Source: Hymenobacter aerophilus DSM 13606 (lineage in GTDB: Bacteria; Bacteroidota; Bacteroidia; Cytophagales; Hymenobacteraceae). From it: a DNA stretch of 64,000 nt. Positions within the stretch are counted from its first letter, which is position 1. Each line of letters starts with the position of its first letter. Below are positions 15,707-25,160 of this stretch, one piece after another. The stretch spans positions 1 through 64,000 of the forward strand of contig NZ_KB907805.1 in NCBI RefSeq assembly GCF_000382225.1. Reading direction: 5' to 3'. A program made the position numbers and the translations under genes. Under the pieces are notes generated by a model. It ran no database searches, was not told the DNA's origin, and saw only the letters and a program-made list of their open reading frames with translations.

Positions 15707-16684
15707 TCAGGACAGCAGCAGCACGATTTTACCGATGTGGCTGCTGCTTTCCATCAGCCGGTGAGCCGCCGCGGCCTCAGCCAGCGGGAAGGTGCGCTCG
15801 ATAACGGGCTTCAACCGGCCGGCCGCCACTACGGGCCAGACGTGGCGCTCCACCTCCCGGGCCAGGGCCGCCTTAAACCCGACCGAACGGGGCCGCAAGG
15901 TACTACCCGTGATGGTAAGGCGCCGGCGCATCACGTCGAGGGCGTTGAATTCGGCCTGGGCGCCGTGCATGGCGTTGATGAAAACCAGCCGGCCGTCGTC
16001 GCGCAGCAGACGCAGGTTTTTGGGCGTGTAGTCGCCGCCAATCATGTCCAGCACCACATCGGCCCCGCCGGCGGCGGCCACCACGGCTTCAAAGTCTTCT
16101 TCCTTGTAATTGACAACGATATCGGCGCCGAGGCGGGCCACGGCGGCGCACTTTTCGGCCGAGCCGGCCGTGGTGGCCACCCGGCTGCCCAGGGCGTGGG
16201 CCAGCTGCACGGCCATTACGCCAATGCCGCTGCTGCCGCCGTGCACCAGCAGGGTTTCGCCGGGCAGCAGGCCGCCGCGCTGAAACACGTTGTGCCACAC
16301 GGTGAAGGCTGTTTCGGGCAGGCTGGCGGCCTCCGGCAAACTCAGGCCGGCCGGCACGGGCAGGCAGCTGCCGGCCTCGGCCACCGCGTATTCGGCGTAG
16401 CCACCGTGGCTGAGCAGCGCACACACGGCGTCGCCGGGCTGCCAGCGGCTTACGCCAGGGCCGCAGGCTTCGATATGGCCCGCTACTTCGAGGCCCGGCA
16501 CGAGGCCGGCCACATCAGCGGCGCCGGCGTACTTGCCCTGGCGCATCAGCACATCGGGCCGGTTTACGCCGGCGGCGGCCACGCGCAGCAGCACCTGGCC
16601 GGGGCCGGGCTCGGGGCGGGGGCAGGAAGTCTGGAGTTCGAGCACGGCGGGGCCGCCGGCTTCGCGGATCGTAATGGCTTTCAT
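15707..16684 (-). CDS. NAD(P)H quinone oxidoreductase (zeta-crystallin/PIG3 type)
   Basis: A 325-residue medium-chain dehydrogenase/reductase without the zinc ligands. The N-terminal GroES-like domain contains AAGVNRPDVLMRQGKY and GLEVAGHIEACGPGV. The cofactor domain has LVHGGSSGIGVMAVQLAHALG, the AxxGxxG-type NADPH loop. Residues toward the end (GSTLRPRSVGFKAAL) match the PIG3/TP53I3 subgroup. These enzymes reduce quinones with NADPH. ATG 16684 (MKAITIREAGGP) is the family start. The gene is divergent from the 16882 gene. Confidence 0.9.
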   Translation of the reverse strand: MKAITIREAGGPAVLELQTSCPRPEPGPGQVLLRVAAAGVNRPDVLMRQGKYAGAADVAGLVPGLEVAGHIEACGPGVSRWQPGDAVCALLSHGGYAEYAVAEAGSCLPVPAGLSLPEAASLPETAFTVWHNVFQRGGLLPGETLLVHGGSSGIGVMAVQLAHALGSRVATTAGSAEKCAAVARLGADIVVNYKEEDFEAVVAAAGGADVVLDMIGGDYTPKNLRLLRDDGRLVFINAMHGAQAEFNALDVMRRRLTITGSTLRPRSVGFKAALAREVERHVWPVVAAGRLKPVIERTFPLAEAAAAHRLMESSSHIGKIVLLLS

Positions 16685-16881
16685 AGGATAGGTAACAAGG
16701 GCCGGCAACCGGCCGCCCCGGTGAACGTAAGCTGAACTTTACGGCTAAACGCCCCGCGGGGGTATGGTTGGGCTTCGGGCCGGCTTTTGCCGGCGGGCCA
16801 GCCGCGTTTTAGCGGCCGACTCATCAACGCAACTGTTTGGCTACTTTCCGCCTCTCTTCCGCAGGCTTCGTTATTCTCTCC

Positions 16882-17382
16882 ATGAAAAACCCGCTTCAGG
16901 TTCCCCGGTTTCTGCGTGCTGCCGGGCAAACGGGCCGGCTGGCCGCCTGGCAAACCGGGCGGCTGTTCCGCAAAGCCGCCCGCTCGGCCCTCGATGCGGT
17001 GCAGGATGTGCTGCGGGCCGAAGTAGTGCAGGGCAACGGCGAGCTGGTGCGCGACTTTCTGGTGGGCAAGGCCCTGCCCGTGGCCCGCACGCTGCTGCTC
17101 GAACGCATGGCCGCCCGGTTGCTGCTGAAGATAGGCCTGCGCGGGGCCCTGGCCTCCAATGTGGTGGGCTGGGTGCTGCCGCTGGTCATCGAGCAGCTGC
17201 TGAAAGCCGGCCGCAACTCGGGTTTGTTTGAGAAAGTGGGCCAGCATGCCACGGTGCAGGACACGCTCCGGCGCCTCGACGAGCTGCGGGCCGCCACCTG
17301 GAAGCGCCTCGCTCCCGACCACGGCAGCGGGGCCGAATGGCTGCCCGACGACCACGAGCCGCCCGCCCGGCTTTCCGCCTAG
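16882..17382 (+). CDS. Hypothetical protein, alanine- and leucine-rich
   Basis: I do not recognise the family. ATG 16882 gives 166 residues: a basic, amphipathic N-terminal half (FRKAARSALDAVQDVLRAEV), a hydrophobic stretch near residues 85-110 (LLLKIGLRGALASNVVGWVLPLVIEQLL without typical flanks), and a polar C-terminus ending in HEPPARLSA. It may associate with membranes. The GC-rich codon use is normal for the region. A possible -7 box (TACTTTCC, about 16841) precedes it. Confidence 0.6.
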   Translation: MKNPLQVPRFLRAAGQTGRLAAWQTGRLFRKAARSALDAVQDVLRAEVVQGNGELVRDFLVGKALPVARTLLLERMAARLLLKIGLRGALASNVVGWVLPLVIEQLLKAGRNSGLFEKVGQHATVQDTLRRLDELRAATWKRLAPDHGSGAEWLPDDHEPPARLSA

Positions 17383-17525
17383 GCTCGGCCTGGATTTCGG
17401 CTTGAGGGGGTCAAAAACCGCGCTTTTTCACGAATAATTCCCATTCCAAACTTTATTTTTTATATCTGAATATTCGGCATTTGAAGCAAATCCAACCCGT
17501 TGATTCGGGCCGTACGTCGGCCCAC

Positions 17526-17888
17526 ATGAAAGATACTGCTGCACCGGCAGCGGGCGAATCCCTGCGGTTTCCGCCCGTTCGAACTGCCCTGCGCGACCTG
17601 TACCGCAGCCTGCGCCACCTGCCTTCTTCCGACCCCTACGCCCCCGCCCGCCTGGCCCGCATTGCCGATCAGGCCGAATACCTGCTAGAAGCGTGGCCCG
17701 CCGGGCAGTGGCCCGCGGCGCTGCACGCGGGCCAGCAGCTGCCGCCCCGCGCCGTGCTGCTGGGCTGGGTAGCCACCGCCCGCCGCGACATCGGCCATGC
17801 CGGCACGGCGCCCGGCAGCAACTGGACCTACCCGCAGTGGCACCGCATCAGCACCACGCTGCTGGCCGCGCTGGTCCCGTTTGCCTGA
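17526..17888 (+). CDS. Hypothetical protein
   Basis: A 120-residue frame from ATG 17526; a TTG at 17481 would add 15 residues. It contains a helical segment (TALRDLYRSLRHLPSSDPYAPARLARIADQAEYLLEAW, not listed in full in any database I can recall) and a Trp-rich end (SNWTYPQWHRISTTLLAALVPFA). No signal peptide or known motif is visible. The AT-rich run just upstream (17440-17485) probably holds the promoter. Coding status is supported by region-typical codon use and a clean single frame only. Confidence 0.5.
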   Translation: MKDTAAPAAGESLRFPPVRTALRDLYRSLRHLPSSDPYAPARLARIADQAEYLLEAWPAGQWPAALHAGQQLPPRAVLLGWVATARRDIGHAGTAPGSNWTYPQWHRISTTLLAALVPFA

Positions 17889-18039
17889 GGCGCCGGCCAC
17901 CGCCGTTTTTCGGGCCGATTTCTTTCGGCTAAGCCTCAGCCGTTAAGCGGCCCGCCCCGCAGCGGGCATTTGGTAGGCTGGCACTATTTCTCCATTTTTG
18001 AGGAATTTGGCTCCTCCCTCCGGCCCTGCTCCCCGCTTC

Positions 18040-18462
18040 ATGATGCAAGAACTCACCAACGGCTTCGGCAAAGTGTACCTGACCATTGCCTACGACCCGG
18101 CCAACCGGTGGGTACACAACGATTGGATCGGCTACCAGACCTACGCCGGCATCGTGGCCGGAGCCGACGCCTGCCTGGTGCCCCTGCGCAAGCACGCCTG
18201 CCCCTATCTGCTCAACGACAACCGCCAGGTGATAGGGCCCTGGGACCACGCCGTGGAGTGGATTGTAACCGACTGGGCCCCGCGCGCCATTGCCCAGGGT
18301 CTCACGCACTTCGCCCACGTGGTCAGCCCCGAGGCGCTGGCGGCCGTGTCGGCCGAGGCCATGCACATCGGCATCAGCGGGCAGCTCGAAATGAAGATGT
18401 TCGGGGATGTGGAGGCGGCCAAAGCCTGGCTGCGGCAGGCGCAGCGGGCCGTAGCAAGGTAG
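18040..18462 (+). CDS. STAS/SpoIIAA-like hypothetical protein
   Basis: A 140-residue protein with no signal peptide. The order of elements (YLTIAYDPANRWVHNDWIG, LLNDNRQVIGPWDHAVEWI, GLTHFAHVVSP, GDVEAAKAWLRQA) is like small STAS/SEC14-type proteins of Bacteroidota, where a conserved LxDNR precedes a G-W. The family assignment is tentative and the role unknown. ATG 18040 and the ATG immediately after it are equally possible starts. It converges with glnN. Confidence 0.6.
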   Translation: MMQELTNGFGKVYLTIAYDPANRWVHNDWIGYQTYAGIVAGADACLVPLRKHACPYLLNDNRQVIGPWDHAVEWIVTDWAPRAIAQGLTHFAHVVSPEALAAVSAEAMHIGISGQLEMKMFGDVEAAKAWLRQAQRAVAR

Positions 18463-18525
18463 TTCGCGAAATTAGTCTTACTCCATTAGTCTTACTCCAG
18501 CCGCTACCCCTTATTCAGCAGGCCC

Positions 18526-18560
18526 ACAAAAAAAGCCGCATCCTCCCGGGGATGCGGCCT
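18526..18560 (-). terminator. Terminator of glnN
   Basis: The stem GCCGCATCC/GGATGCGGC (18535-18543 with 18550-18558) is followed on the minus strand by a run of T residues (A run at 18528-18534). It sits between two convergent genes and may act on both. Confidence 0.8.
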
Positions 18561-18621
18561 TTCCAATATCGGGGCGCGGAGAAAAATTCCCACCCAACTC
18601 CGGCCCGACTCCGGCCCTGGC

Positions 18622-20811
18622 TTAGTGCAGGAACAACAGTTCGCGATACTTTACCAGGGGCCAGTCCTCATCGTCCACCATCAGCTCCAGCTTATCAACC
18701 GAGCGGCGGATGGTGTCGAAATGTACTTTTACCGTGTCGCAGTAGGCCAGGGCCTGCTCGCGGGTGTCGGTTATTTTGTTGGCTACTTTGCGGGCCTTTA
18801 TCATTTCCACCACCTGCGTTTTGATGATAGACACATGGCGGGAAATGGATTTAATGGTGTCGAGCGTGCCGTTGGTATACTCGTCGTCGAGGCCCAGTTC
18901 GCGCAGGCCGCGCACGTTGTTGACGAGCTTGGTCTGGTAGGCCAGGGCCGTGGGCACGATATGGTTGATAGCCAAATCGCCCATCACCCGGCCCTCAATC
19001 TGGATTTTCTTGACGTAATCTTCGAGCACAATTTCGTGGCGGGCGTGTAGCTCGACGGGCGAATATATGTGATGGCGCGCAAACAGCGCCGCCGACTCGG
19101 GCGTGACGATGGCGTCGAGGGCCTGGGGCGTGGTGGGCAGGTTGCTCAGGCCGCGGCCCAGCGCCTCCTCCTTCCACTCGTCGGAGTAGCCGTTGCCCTC
19201 GAAGCGGATGGCCTTGGAGCTGATGACGTACTCGCGCAGCACTTCCACGATGGCCACCTCCTTCTTGCGGCCGTCGGCGATGAGCTTATCCACTGCCTGC
19301 TTGAACTCAATGAGCTGGTCGGCCACGATGGTGTTGAGCGTGGTAACGGCCGACGAGCTGTTGGCCGACGAGCCCACGGCCCGGAACTCGAACTTGTTGC
19401 CGGTGAAGGCGAAGGGCGAGGTGCGGTTGCGGTCGGTGTTGTCGAGCAGAATGGCCGGAATCTTATCGATGCCGAGCTTGAGGTAGATGTTGTCGCCCTT
19501 GTCGAGCGGCACTTTGGCCGTGCGCTCCAGCTCGTTCATCACCGAGTCGAGCATCGAACCCACAAACACCGACATGATGGCCGGTGGGGCCTCGTTGGCG
19601 CCCAGGCGGTGGTCGTTGCTGGCTGAGGCGATGCTGGCGCGCAGCAAATCGGCGTGGCGGTGCACGGCCTTGATGGTGGTGATGAAGAACACCAGAAACT
19701 GCAGGTTCTCCTTGGGCCGGCGGCCGGGCGCGAGCAGGTTTACGCCGGTATCGGTGCTCAGGGCCCAGTTGTTGTGCTTGCCCGAGCCATTGACGCCGGC
19801 AAAGGGCTTCTCGTGCAGCAGCACCTTAAAGTCGTGCTTGTCGGCCACGCGGGCCATCACGTCCATCAGCAGCTGGTTGTGGTCGACGGCGAGGTTGGCC
19901 TCCTCGAAGGTGGGGGCGCACTCGAACTGGTGGGGCGCCACCTCGTTGTGGCGGGTGCGCAGCGGAATGCCGAGCTTGTTGGCCTCCTCCTCGTACTCGA
20001 GCATGTAGGCGTGCACCCGGGCCGGAATCGAGCCGAAATAGTGGTCGTCGAGCTGCTGACCCTTGGCCGGCGAGTGGCCGAACAGGGTGCGGCCGGTCAT
20101 CATCAAATCGGGCCGGGCCGTATACAGGGCCTTATCGACCAGGAAATACTCCTGCTCGATGCCCAGCGTGGTCGTTACGCGGGTTACTTCCTTGTCGAAG
20201 TAGTGGCACACGTCGAGGGCGGCCTTTTCGAGCACCTCCAGCGACTTGAGCAGCGGGGCCTTATAGTCGAGCGCCTCGCCGGTGTAAGCCACGAAAATGG
20301 TGGGAATGCACAGCGTTTTGGCCCCGCCGGTTTCAATGATGAAGGCGGGCGACGTGGGGTCCCAGGCCGTGTAGCCGCGGGCCTCGAAGGTATTGCGGAT
20401 GCCGCCGTTGGGGAAGCTGGAGGCGTCGGGCTCCTGCTGCACCAGGGCCGAGCCCTTGAAGTTTTCGATGGGCCGGCCGTCGGAGTTGAGGTCGAAGAAC
20501 GAGTCGTGCTTTTCAGCCGTGGCCCCCGTCAGGGGCTGAAACCAGTGGGTGTAGTGGGTGGCGCCCTTGGCCATGGCCCAGGTTTTCATGGCCGAAGCCA
20601 CCGCGTCGGCCACATTGCGCTCCACGGGCGTGCCGTGCTTGATGGCGCCCTGCAGCTTTTTGAAGTATTCGCCGGGCATGTTGGCCCGCATGGCCTCCAG
20701 GTTGAAGACGTTGCGGCCGAAGCTGTCGGAGCGCCGTTCACCGGTATTGACGACGGCCAGCGGCTGGCGCTGAGAAACCTGCTCAAGCGCTTTGAAGCGA
20801 AGAATAGCCAT
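18622..20811 (-). CDS. glnN: Glutamine synthetase type III
   Basis: A 729-residue GSIII enzyme, much longer than GSI, which assimilates ammonium into glutamine with ATP. The signatures include GATHYTHWFQPLTG near residues 80-95, GIEQEYFLVD (an ExE metal site), the RTRHNEVAPHQFE block, NGSGKHNNWALSTDTGVNLL and the RTSPFAFTGNKFEFRA region. GSIII is the usual glutamine synthetase of Bacteroidota. The gene seems monocistronic, with a -7 box upstream and a terminator downstream. Confidence 0.97.
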   Translation of the reverse strand: MAILRFKALEQVSQRQPLAVVNTGERRSDSFGRNVFNLEAMRANMPGEYFKKLQGAIKHGTPVERNVADAVASAMKTWAMAKGATHYTHWFQPLTGATAEKHDSFFDLNSDGRPIENFKGSALVQQEPDASSFPNGGIRNTFEARGYTAWDPTSPAFIIETGGAKTLCIPTIFVAYTGEALDYKAPLLKSLEVLEKAALDVCHYFDKEVTRVTTTLGIEQEYFLVDKALYTARPDLMMTGRTLFGHSPAKGQQLDDHYFGSIPARVHAYMLEYEEEANKLGIPLRTRHNEVAPHQFECAPTFEEANLAVDHNQLLMDVMARVADKHDFKVLLHEKPFAGVNGSGKHNNWALSTDTGVNLLAPGRRPKENLQFLVFFITTIKAVHRHADLLRASIASASNDHRLGANEAPPAIMSVFVGSMLDSVMNELERTAKVPLDKGDNIYLKLGIDKIPAILLDNTDRNRTSPFAFTGNKFEFRAVGSSANSSSAVTTLNTIVADQLIEFKQAVDKLIADGRKKEVAIVEVLREYVISSKAIRFEGNGYSDEWKEEALGRGLSNLPTTPQALDAIVTPESAALFARHHIYSPVELHARHEIVLEDYVKKIQIEGRVMGDLAINHIVPTALAYQTKLVNNVRGLRELGLDDEYTNGTLDTIKSISRHVSIIKTQVVEMIKARKVANKITDTREQALAYCDTVKVHFDTIRRSVDKLELMVDDEDWPLVKYRELLFLH

Positions 20812-20870
20812 AAAAGGCAGTAAGTGTTAGATGGAAGAAGCGGCTAACGGTGTGACGTTTACCAACGGGT

Positions 20871-20878
20871 CAAATGTA
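20871..20878 (-). promoter_or_regulatory. -7 box of glnN (TACATTTG)
   Basis: An exact TAnnTTTG match on the minus strand, 59 bases before the glnN ATG. The sequence above it is AT-rich with a T run. The rest of the 247-base spacer to the divergent sulfatase is AT-rich with no other clear element. Confidence 0.55.
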
Positions 20879-21106
20879 CGAGCCGACGATAAAAAAATAC
20901 TATGCTGCCCTTAATTTTTCACCCCATTCCGGAGTAATCATCTATTTCTAGCCGAATACCCCCTTTTATTTTACCCTATTTTGGCATAATACCTCACTAT
21001 CCAGCTAAAGCGGGGTAAAATACCAAGGATTATATACGTTAGCCCGGTTTAGGGCCGTATGGCAGTTGGCACGGGGTATAGAAGCCGGGGCTCTACCTTT
21101 ACGGGC

Positions 21107-22981
21107 GTGAAAAGCCGCTTCGCGTTTCAGCCGCGCTACTTTATATTCTGGCTGCTGTATTTCGGGTTGGTCCGGGCCCTGTTTCTGGTCTACTACCTGC
21201 CGCGCACCGGGGCGCTGCCGGCCGGCACGGTGCCGCGCATCTTCGGCCACGCGCTGCGGCTCGATGCCTCGGCAACGGCCTACCTGTGTCTGCTGCCGTT
21301 TCTGCTGTTCGTGGTGGGCAGTCTGGCCGGCAAACGGTTCGGGCTGGGGCGCGGGTTACGTGGGCTCACGATGGTGCTGGTGGCGCTGGTGGCCCTGCTC
21401 ACGGTGGCCGACCTGGCGCTGTACGGCCCCTGGGGCTTCCGGCTCGATGCCACGCCGCTGCAGTACCTGCGCACGCCGGGCGAAGCGGCGGCTTCGGCCA
21501 CGCCGGGTTTGCTGGGGCTGGGGCTGGGTTTGTGGCTGGCGCTGCTGGGCGCGGGCTGGGGCCTTTATAAAGGAGTGGTGGGCCGCCTGCCCGAACTGCC
21601 GGCGGGCTTCGGCCGGGGCCGGGCGGCGCTGGCGGGGCTGCTGTACCTGGTGCTGCTGGTAGTGCCGCTGCGCGGGGGCCTGCAGCAGATTCCCATCAAC
21701 CAGGGCGACGTGTACTTTTCGGCGGTGCCCTTCGCCAACCACGCGGCCATCAACGTGCCCTGGAACGTGCTCAACGCGCTGCGGCTGCAAACCAGCACCC
21801 GCAACCCCTACCAATTCCTGCCCGACACCACCGCCAAGCGCCTCACGGCCAGCCTCTACCCAGCTACTACTGCCGCCGGCCCCGACACGGTCCGGCTGCT
21901 GCGCCCCGGCCTGCCAAAGCCCAACGTGTTGTTTATCATTCTGGAGAGCTTCACCGGCAAGCTGGTGGGCCATTTGGGTGGCGAGCCGGGCGTTACGCCC
22001 ACGCTCGACAGCCTGAGCCGCACCGGCGTGGCCTTCCGCAACGTGTTTGCGGCTGGCGACCGGAGCCAGAAGGGCCTCGTGGCGCTGCTCTCGGGCTACC
22101 CCAACCAGCCGGCCACCAGCATCATCAAGTACCCGCGCAAAACCGAGCAGCTGCCCCATCTGGCCCGGGTGCTGCGCGAGCAGGGCTACAGCACGGCCTA
22201 CTACCACGGCGGCGAGCTGGCTTTTGCCAACATGAAAAGCTACCTCGTGACGGCCGGCTACCAGCGCTTCACCGAGCGGGCCGACTTCCGAACCCAGGAC
22301 CAGAACGCCAAGTGGGGCGCCCACGACCACGTGCTGCTGAACCGGATGCTGCAGGAGTTGCCCCGGCAGCCCCAGCCGTTCTTCGTCACGGCCTTCACGC
22401 TCAGTTCCCACGAGCCCTTCGACGTACCCATGCGCGCTCGTTTCCCGGGTTCCGACGAGGCCAGCCGCTTCCGCAACTCCATGTACTACACCGACCACGT
22501 GCTGGGCCAGTTCCTGCAGCAGGCCCGCCGGCAGCCCTGGTGGGCCAACACGCTGGTGGTGCTGGTAGCCGACCACGGCCACCCCCAGCCCGGCAACTCG
22601 CCCGTGCACCACCCGGCCAAATTCCGCATCCCGCTGCTACTTACCGGCGGCGCGCTGGCCCCCGCCGCCCACGGCCGGCAGGTGCTCACCTACGGCTCGC
22701 AAACCGACGTGGCCGCCACGCTGCTGCACCAGCTACGCCTGCCCGCCACCAACTTCCCCTGGAGCCGCGACCTGCTGGCCCCCGCCCCGCCCACCTGGCC
22801 CGGCGGCGCGGCCTTCTACTCCTTCACCGACGGCTTCGGCGTCGCCACGCCCGCCGGCACGGTAACCTACGACAACGTAGCCCGCCGCGTCATCGAGCAG
22901 GATTCGGCCGTATCGAAGCGGCAGTTGCGCTTCGGGCAGGCGTATGAGCAGGTGTCGTTCGGGGATTTTCTGGGGAAGTGA
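21107..22981 (+). CDS. Membrane-anchored sulfatase, LTA synthase family
   Basis: About 624 residues. The N-terminal part has five hydrophobic membrane segments (roughly residues 10-190). The extracytoplasmic sulfatase domain follows, with NVLFIILESF, an Arg-Ser-Gln-Lys-Gly segment at the nucleophile position, and VADHG near the end for metal binding. Relatives transfer glycerolphosphate or phosphoethanolamine to cell-envelope polymers. In a Gram-negative host a periplasmic glycan or lipid substrate is more likely than teichoic acid. GTG 21107 is preferred over ATG 21059 because it begins KSRFAFQPRYF like relatives, and a TACCTTTA box ends six bases before it. Confidence 0.85.
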   Translation: MKSRFAFQPRYFIFWLLYFGLVRALFLVYYLPRTGALPAGTVPRIFGHALRLDASATAYLCLLPFLLFVVGSLAGKRFGLGRGLRGLTMVLVALVALLTVADLALYGPWGFRLDATPLQYLRTPGEAAASATPGLLGLGLGLWLALLGAGWGLYKGVVGRLPELPAGFGRGRAALAGLLYLVLLVVPLRGGLQQIPINQGDVYFSAVPFANHAAINVPWNVLNALRLQTSTRNPYQFLPDTTAKRLTASLYPATTAAGPDTVRLLRPGLPKPNVLFIILESFTGKLVGHLGGEPGVTPTLDSLSRTGVAFRNVFAAGDRSQKGLVALLSGYPNQPATSIIKYPRKTEQLPHLARVLREQGYSTAYYHGGELAFANMKSYLVTAGYQRFTERADFRTQDQNAKWGAHDHVLLNRMLQELPRQPQPFFVTAFTLSSHEPFDVPMRARFPGSDEASRFRNSMYYTDHVLGQFLQQARRQPWWANTLVVLVADHGHPQPGNSPVHHPAKFRIPLLLTGGALAPAAHGRQVLTYGSQTDVAATLLHQLRLPATNFPWSRDLLAPAPPTWPGGAAFYSFTDGFGVATPAGTVTYDNVARRVIEQDSAVSKRQLRFGQAYEQVSFGDFLGK

Positions 22982-23114
22982 GAGGGCGGCTGGGGCGTAG
23001 CTTAGCGGGAATGGCAAAAGCGCTGTTTTTGGTTGGTCTACATCGTGGGAAAGCTTACAAGGAAAATATGAAATTCTTCTTTTAAGCCAAAAAAAATCTG
23101 CCTATATATTTTGC

Positions 23115-23585
23115 ATGGAACAGTTGACATGGCTTGAGTTGCATTCTGATAAAATGCATAATTTTCTTCAGGAGGATGAATTCTACTCAACCCCTCTACG
23201 CGATGCATTAAAAATATCGATTCCATTTAAATCGTTGCATGATTGTCTACATGGGTATGATAAGGCCGGGTCTTATCTGAGAAAAAGATCTGTGACCTTA
23301 GAGGAAAAAGGCAGAATTTCTAGTTGCTTTGGCTTAGCTATAGCTAAGTTCTTAATTGAACAAAAACACTTCAAATGGAAATTGAAAAGGCGTTCTTGGA
23401 CTAAGATTTACTACGAACCACTAATCCTATATAAAAATGATCAATATACTGATCCAGTAGGTGTATCAGTGAGGTGTTTGACTAAAAACAGAAAGTTGAG
23501 TTTCGAATTTTATTACTGGGCTCTTACAGATATTACTTTCGATGATTTATCAAAAGAACTATTATCTGAGCAGGTAGAATCTTAA
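23115..23585 (+). CDS. AT-rich orphan gene, hypothetical protein
   Basis: A 156-residue protein that I do not recognise. It is Lys-, Phe- and Tyr-rich (KWKLKRRSWTKIYYEP) with no membrane segment or signal peptide. The DNA is about 36% GC and the codons end mostly in A or T, in contrast to roughly 62-68% GC on both sides. That implies recent transfer from a low-GC source. It lies alone between the sulfatase and mtaB, with AT-rich flanks, and no integrase or repeats were seen at its edges. It could be a defence or immunity-type gene, but nothing in the sequence proves this. Confidence 0.65.
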   Translation: MEQLTWLELHSDKMHNFLQEDEFYSTPLRDALKISIPFKSLHDCLHGYDKAGSYLRKRSVTLEEKGRISSCFGLAIAKFLIEQKHFKWKLKRRSWTKIYYEPLILYKNDQYTDPVGVSVRCLTKNRKLSFEFYYWALTDITFDDLSKELLSEQVES

Positions 23586-23701
23586 CTTATTTAAAGTATT
23601 TTCGTGGGTTTCCCTACAATGTAAGCCAATCAAAAACATAGACTTCTATACCCACCTTCCAACCCCGCCGCCTCACTGCCCGAAGCTTGCTGCTTCCGCC
23701 G

Positions 23702-23709
23702 TATCTTTG
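23702..23709 (+). promoter_or_regulatory. -7 box of mtaB (TATCTTTG)
   Basis: An exact TAnnTTTG match 11 bases before the mtaB ATG, so the 5' leader would be very short. No TTTG at -33 was found at proper spacing. Confidence 0.5.
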
Positions 23710-23720
23710 CGGCCTTGCTT

Positions 23721-25067
23721 ATGGATATGGAAACCAAGAAAGTTGCCTTTTACACGCTGGGCTGCAAGCTCAACTTCTCCGAGACGTCCGCCATCGGGCG
23801 GCAGTTTGAGGAGGCAGGCTTTGTGAAAACCGCCTTCGAGGACGCGGCCGACATCTACGTTATCAACACCTGCTCCGTCACCGACCACGCCGACCGCAAG
23901 TGCCGGAAGGTGGTGCAGCAGGCGCTCAAGCACAACCCGGCGGCTTTCGTGGCCATCGTGGGCTGCTACGCCCAGCTCAAGCCCCAGGAGATTTCCGAGA
24001 TTCCCGGCGTGCACGCCGTGCTGGGGGCGGCCGAGAAATTCCAGCTCGTCGAAACCCTGGCTGGCTTCACCCGGCCCGCCGCCGGGCAGCCCGGCCGGGT
24101 GTTCGCCTCGCCCATTTCGGAGGCCACCGAGTTCCACGCCGCCCACTCCTACGGCGACCGGACCCGCACCTTTTTAAAGGTGCAGGACGGCTGCGACTAC
24201 TCCTGCTCGTTCTGCACGATTCCGCTGGCGCGCGGGGCCAGCCGCTCGGGCTCGGTGCAGAGCGTGGTGGCGCGCGTGCAGAAGCTGGCCGAAACCGGCG
24301 TGAAGGAAATCGTACTCACCGGCGTCAATCTCGGCGACTTTGGCCTGCAGGGGCCCGAACGGGAACGGCGGGAGAATTTCTACGACCTCGTGCGGGCGCT
24401 GGATGAGGTGGAAGGCATTGCCCGCTTCCGCATCAGCTCCTGCGAGCCCAACCTGCTCTCCGACGAGATTATCCGCTTCGTGGCCCAATCGAAGCGGTTT
24501 ATGCCGCACTTCCACATTCCGCTGCAGTCGGGCTCCAACAAAATTCTGGGCCAGATGCGCCGCCGCTACCGCCGCGAGCTGTACCAGGAGCGCGTGGCGC
24601 TTATCAAGCAGGTAATGCCCCACGCCTGCATCGGCGTTGATGTTATCGTGGGCTTCCCGGGCGAGACCGAGGCCGATTTCTTGGAAACCTACCAGTTTCT
24701 TCAGGGGCTCGACGTGAGCTACCTGCACGTATTCCCGTACTCGGAGCGGGCCAATACGCTGGCGCCCAGCTTGCCCGGCCGCGTGCAGGACCGCCACCGC
24801 CACGAGCGCACCACTCAGCTGCGCGTCCTCTCCGAGAAGAAAAAGCGCTTTTTCTACGAGCAGCACGCGGGCCTCGAAACGCAGGTGCTGTTCGAGGATG
24901 ACGTGACCAACGGCCAGATGGAGGGCTTCACGCCCAACTACATCCGTGTAACGGCCCGCTACGACCCGCTGCTGGTGGGCGAGCTGAAGCCGCTGCGCCT
25001 GACTGCCGTGAGCCCGCAGAATCTGATGGAAGCCGAGGAAATGGGCATCGAAGCATTCCAGCACTAA
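23721..25067 (+). CDS. mtaB: tRNA (N6-L-threonylcarbamoyladenosine(37)-C(2))-methylthiotransferase
   Basis: A 448-residue radical-SAM methylthiotransferase that converts t6A37 to ms2t6A37 in tRNA. The N-terminal UPF0004 domain carries the auxiliary cluster cysteines (LGCKLNFSE, NTCSVTDHADRKCRK, VGCYAQ). The radical-SAM CX3CX2C is C158, C162, C165 (CDYSCSFC). A C-terminal TRAM-like region follows. The motif KxNxxE after the first Cys separates MtaB from MiaB. ATG 23721 (MDMETKKVAFYTLGC) is chosen over TTG 23715. Confidence 0.93.
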   Translation: MDMETKKVAFYTLGCKLNFSETSAIGRQFEEAGFVKTAFEDAADIYVINTCSVTDHADRKCRKVVQQALKHNPAAFVAIVGCYAQLKPQEISEIPGVHAVLGAAEKFQLVETLAGFTRPAAGQPGRVFASPISEATEFHAAHSYGDRTRTFLKVQDGCDYSCSFCTIPLARGASRSGSVQSVVARVQKLAETGVKEIVLTGVNLGDFGLQGPERERRENFYDLVRALDEVEGIARFRISSCEPNLLSDEIIRFVAQSKRFMPHFHIPLQSGSNKILGQMRRRYRRELYQERVALIKQVMPHACIGVDVIVGFPGETEADFLETYQFLQGLDVSYLHVFPYSERANTLAPSLPGRVQDRHRHERTTQLRVLSEKKKRFFYEQHAGLETQVLFEDDVTNGQMEGFTPNYIRVTARYDPLLVGELKPLRLTAVSPQNLMEAEEMGIEAFQH

Positions 25068-25078
25068 TCGCCACTCCA

Positions 25079-25131
25079 TAAAAAGCAGGGGCCGCATCAG
25101 CAATAAGCGTGATGCGGCCCCTGCTTTTTTA
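25079..25131. terminator. Bidirectional terminator between mtaB and the DUF6428 gene
   Basis: A long stem pairs AAAAGCAGGGGCCGCATCA (25081-25099) with its complement at 25110-25129, with a 10-base loop. A-tracts and T-tracts on the two sides allow termination in both directions. Confidence 0.9.
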
Positions 25132-25160
25132 GCCAGTGGCAAACCTGGCCGATACCGGTT

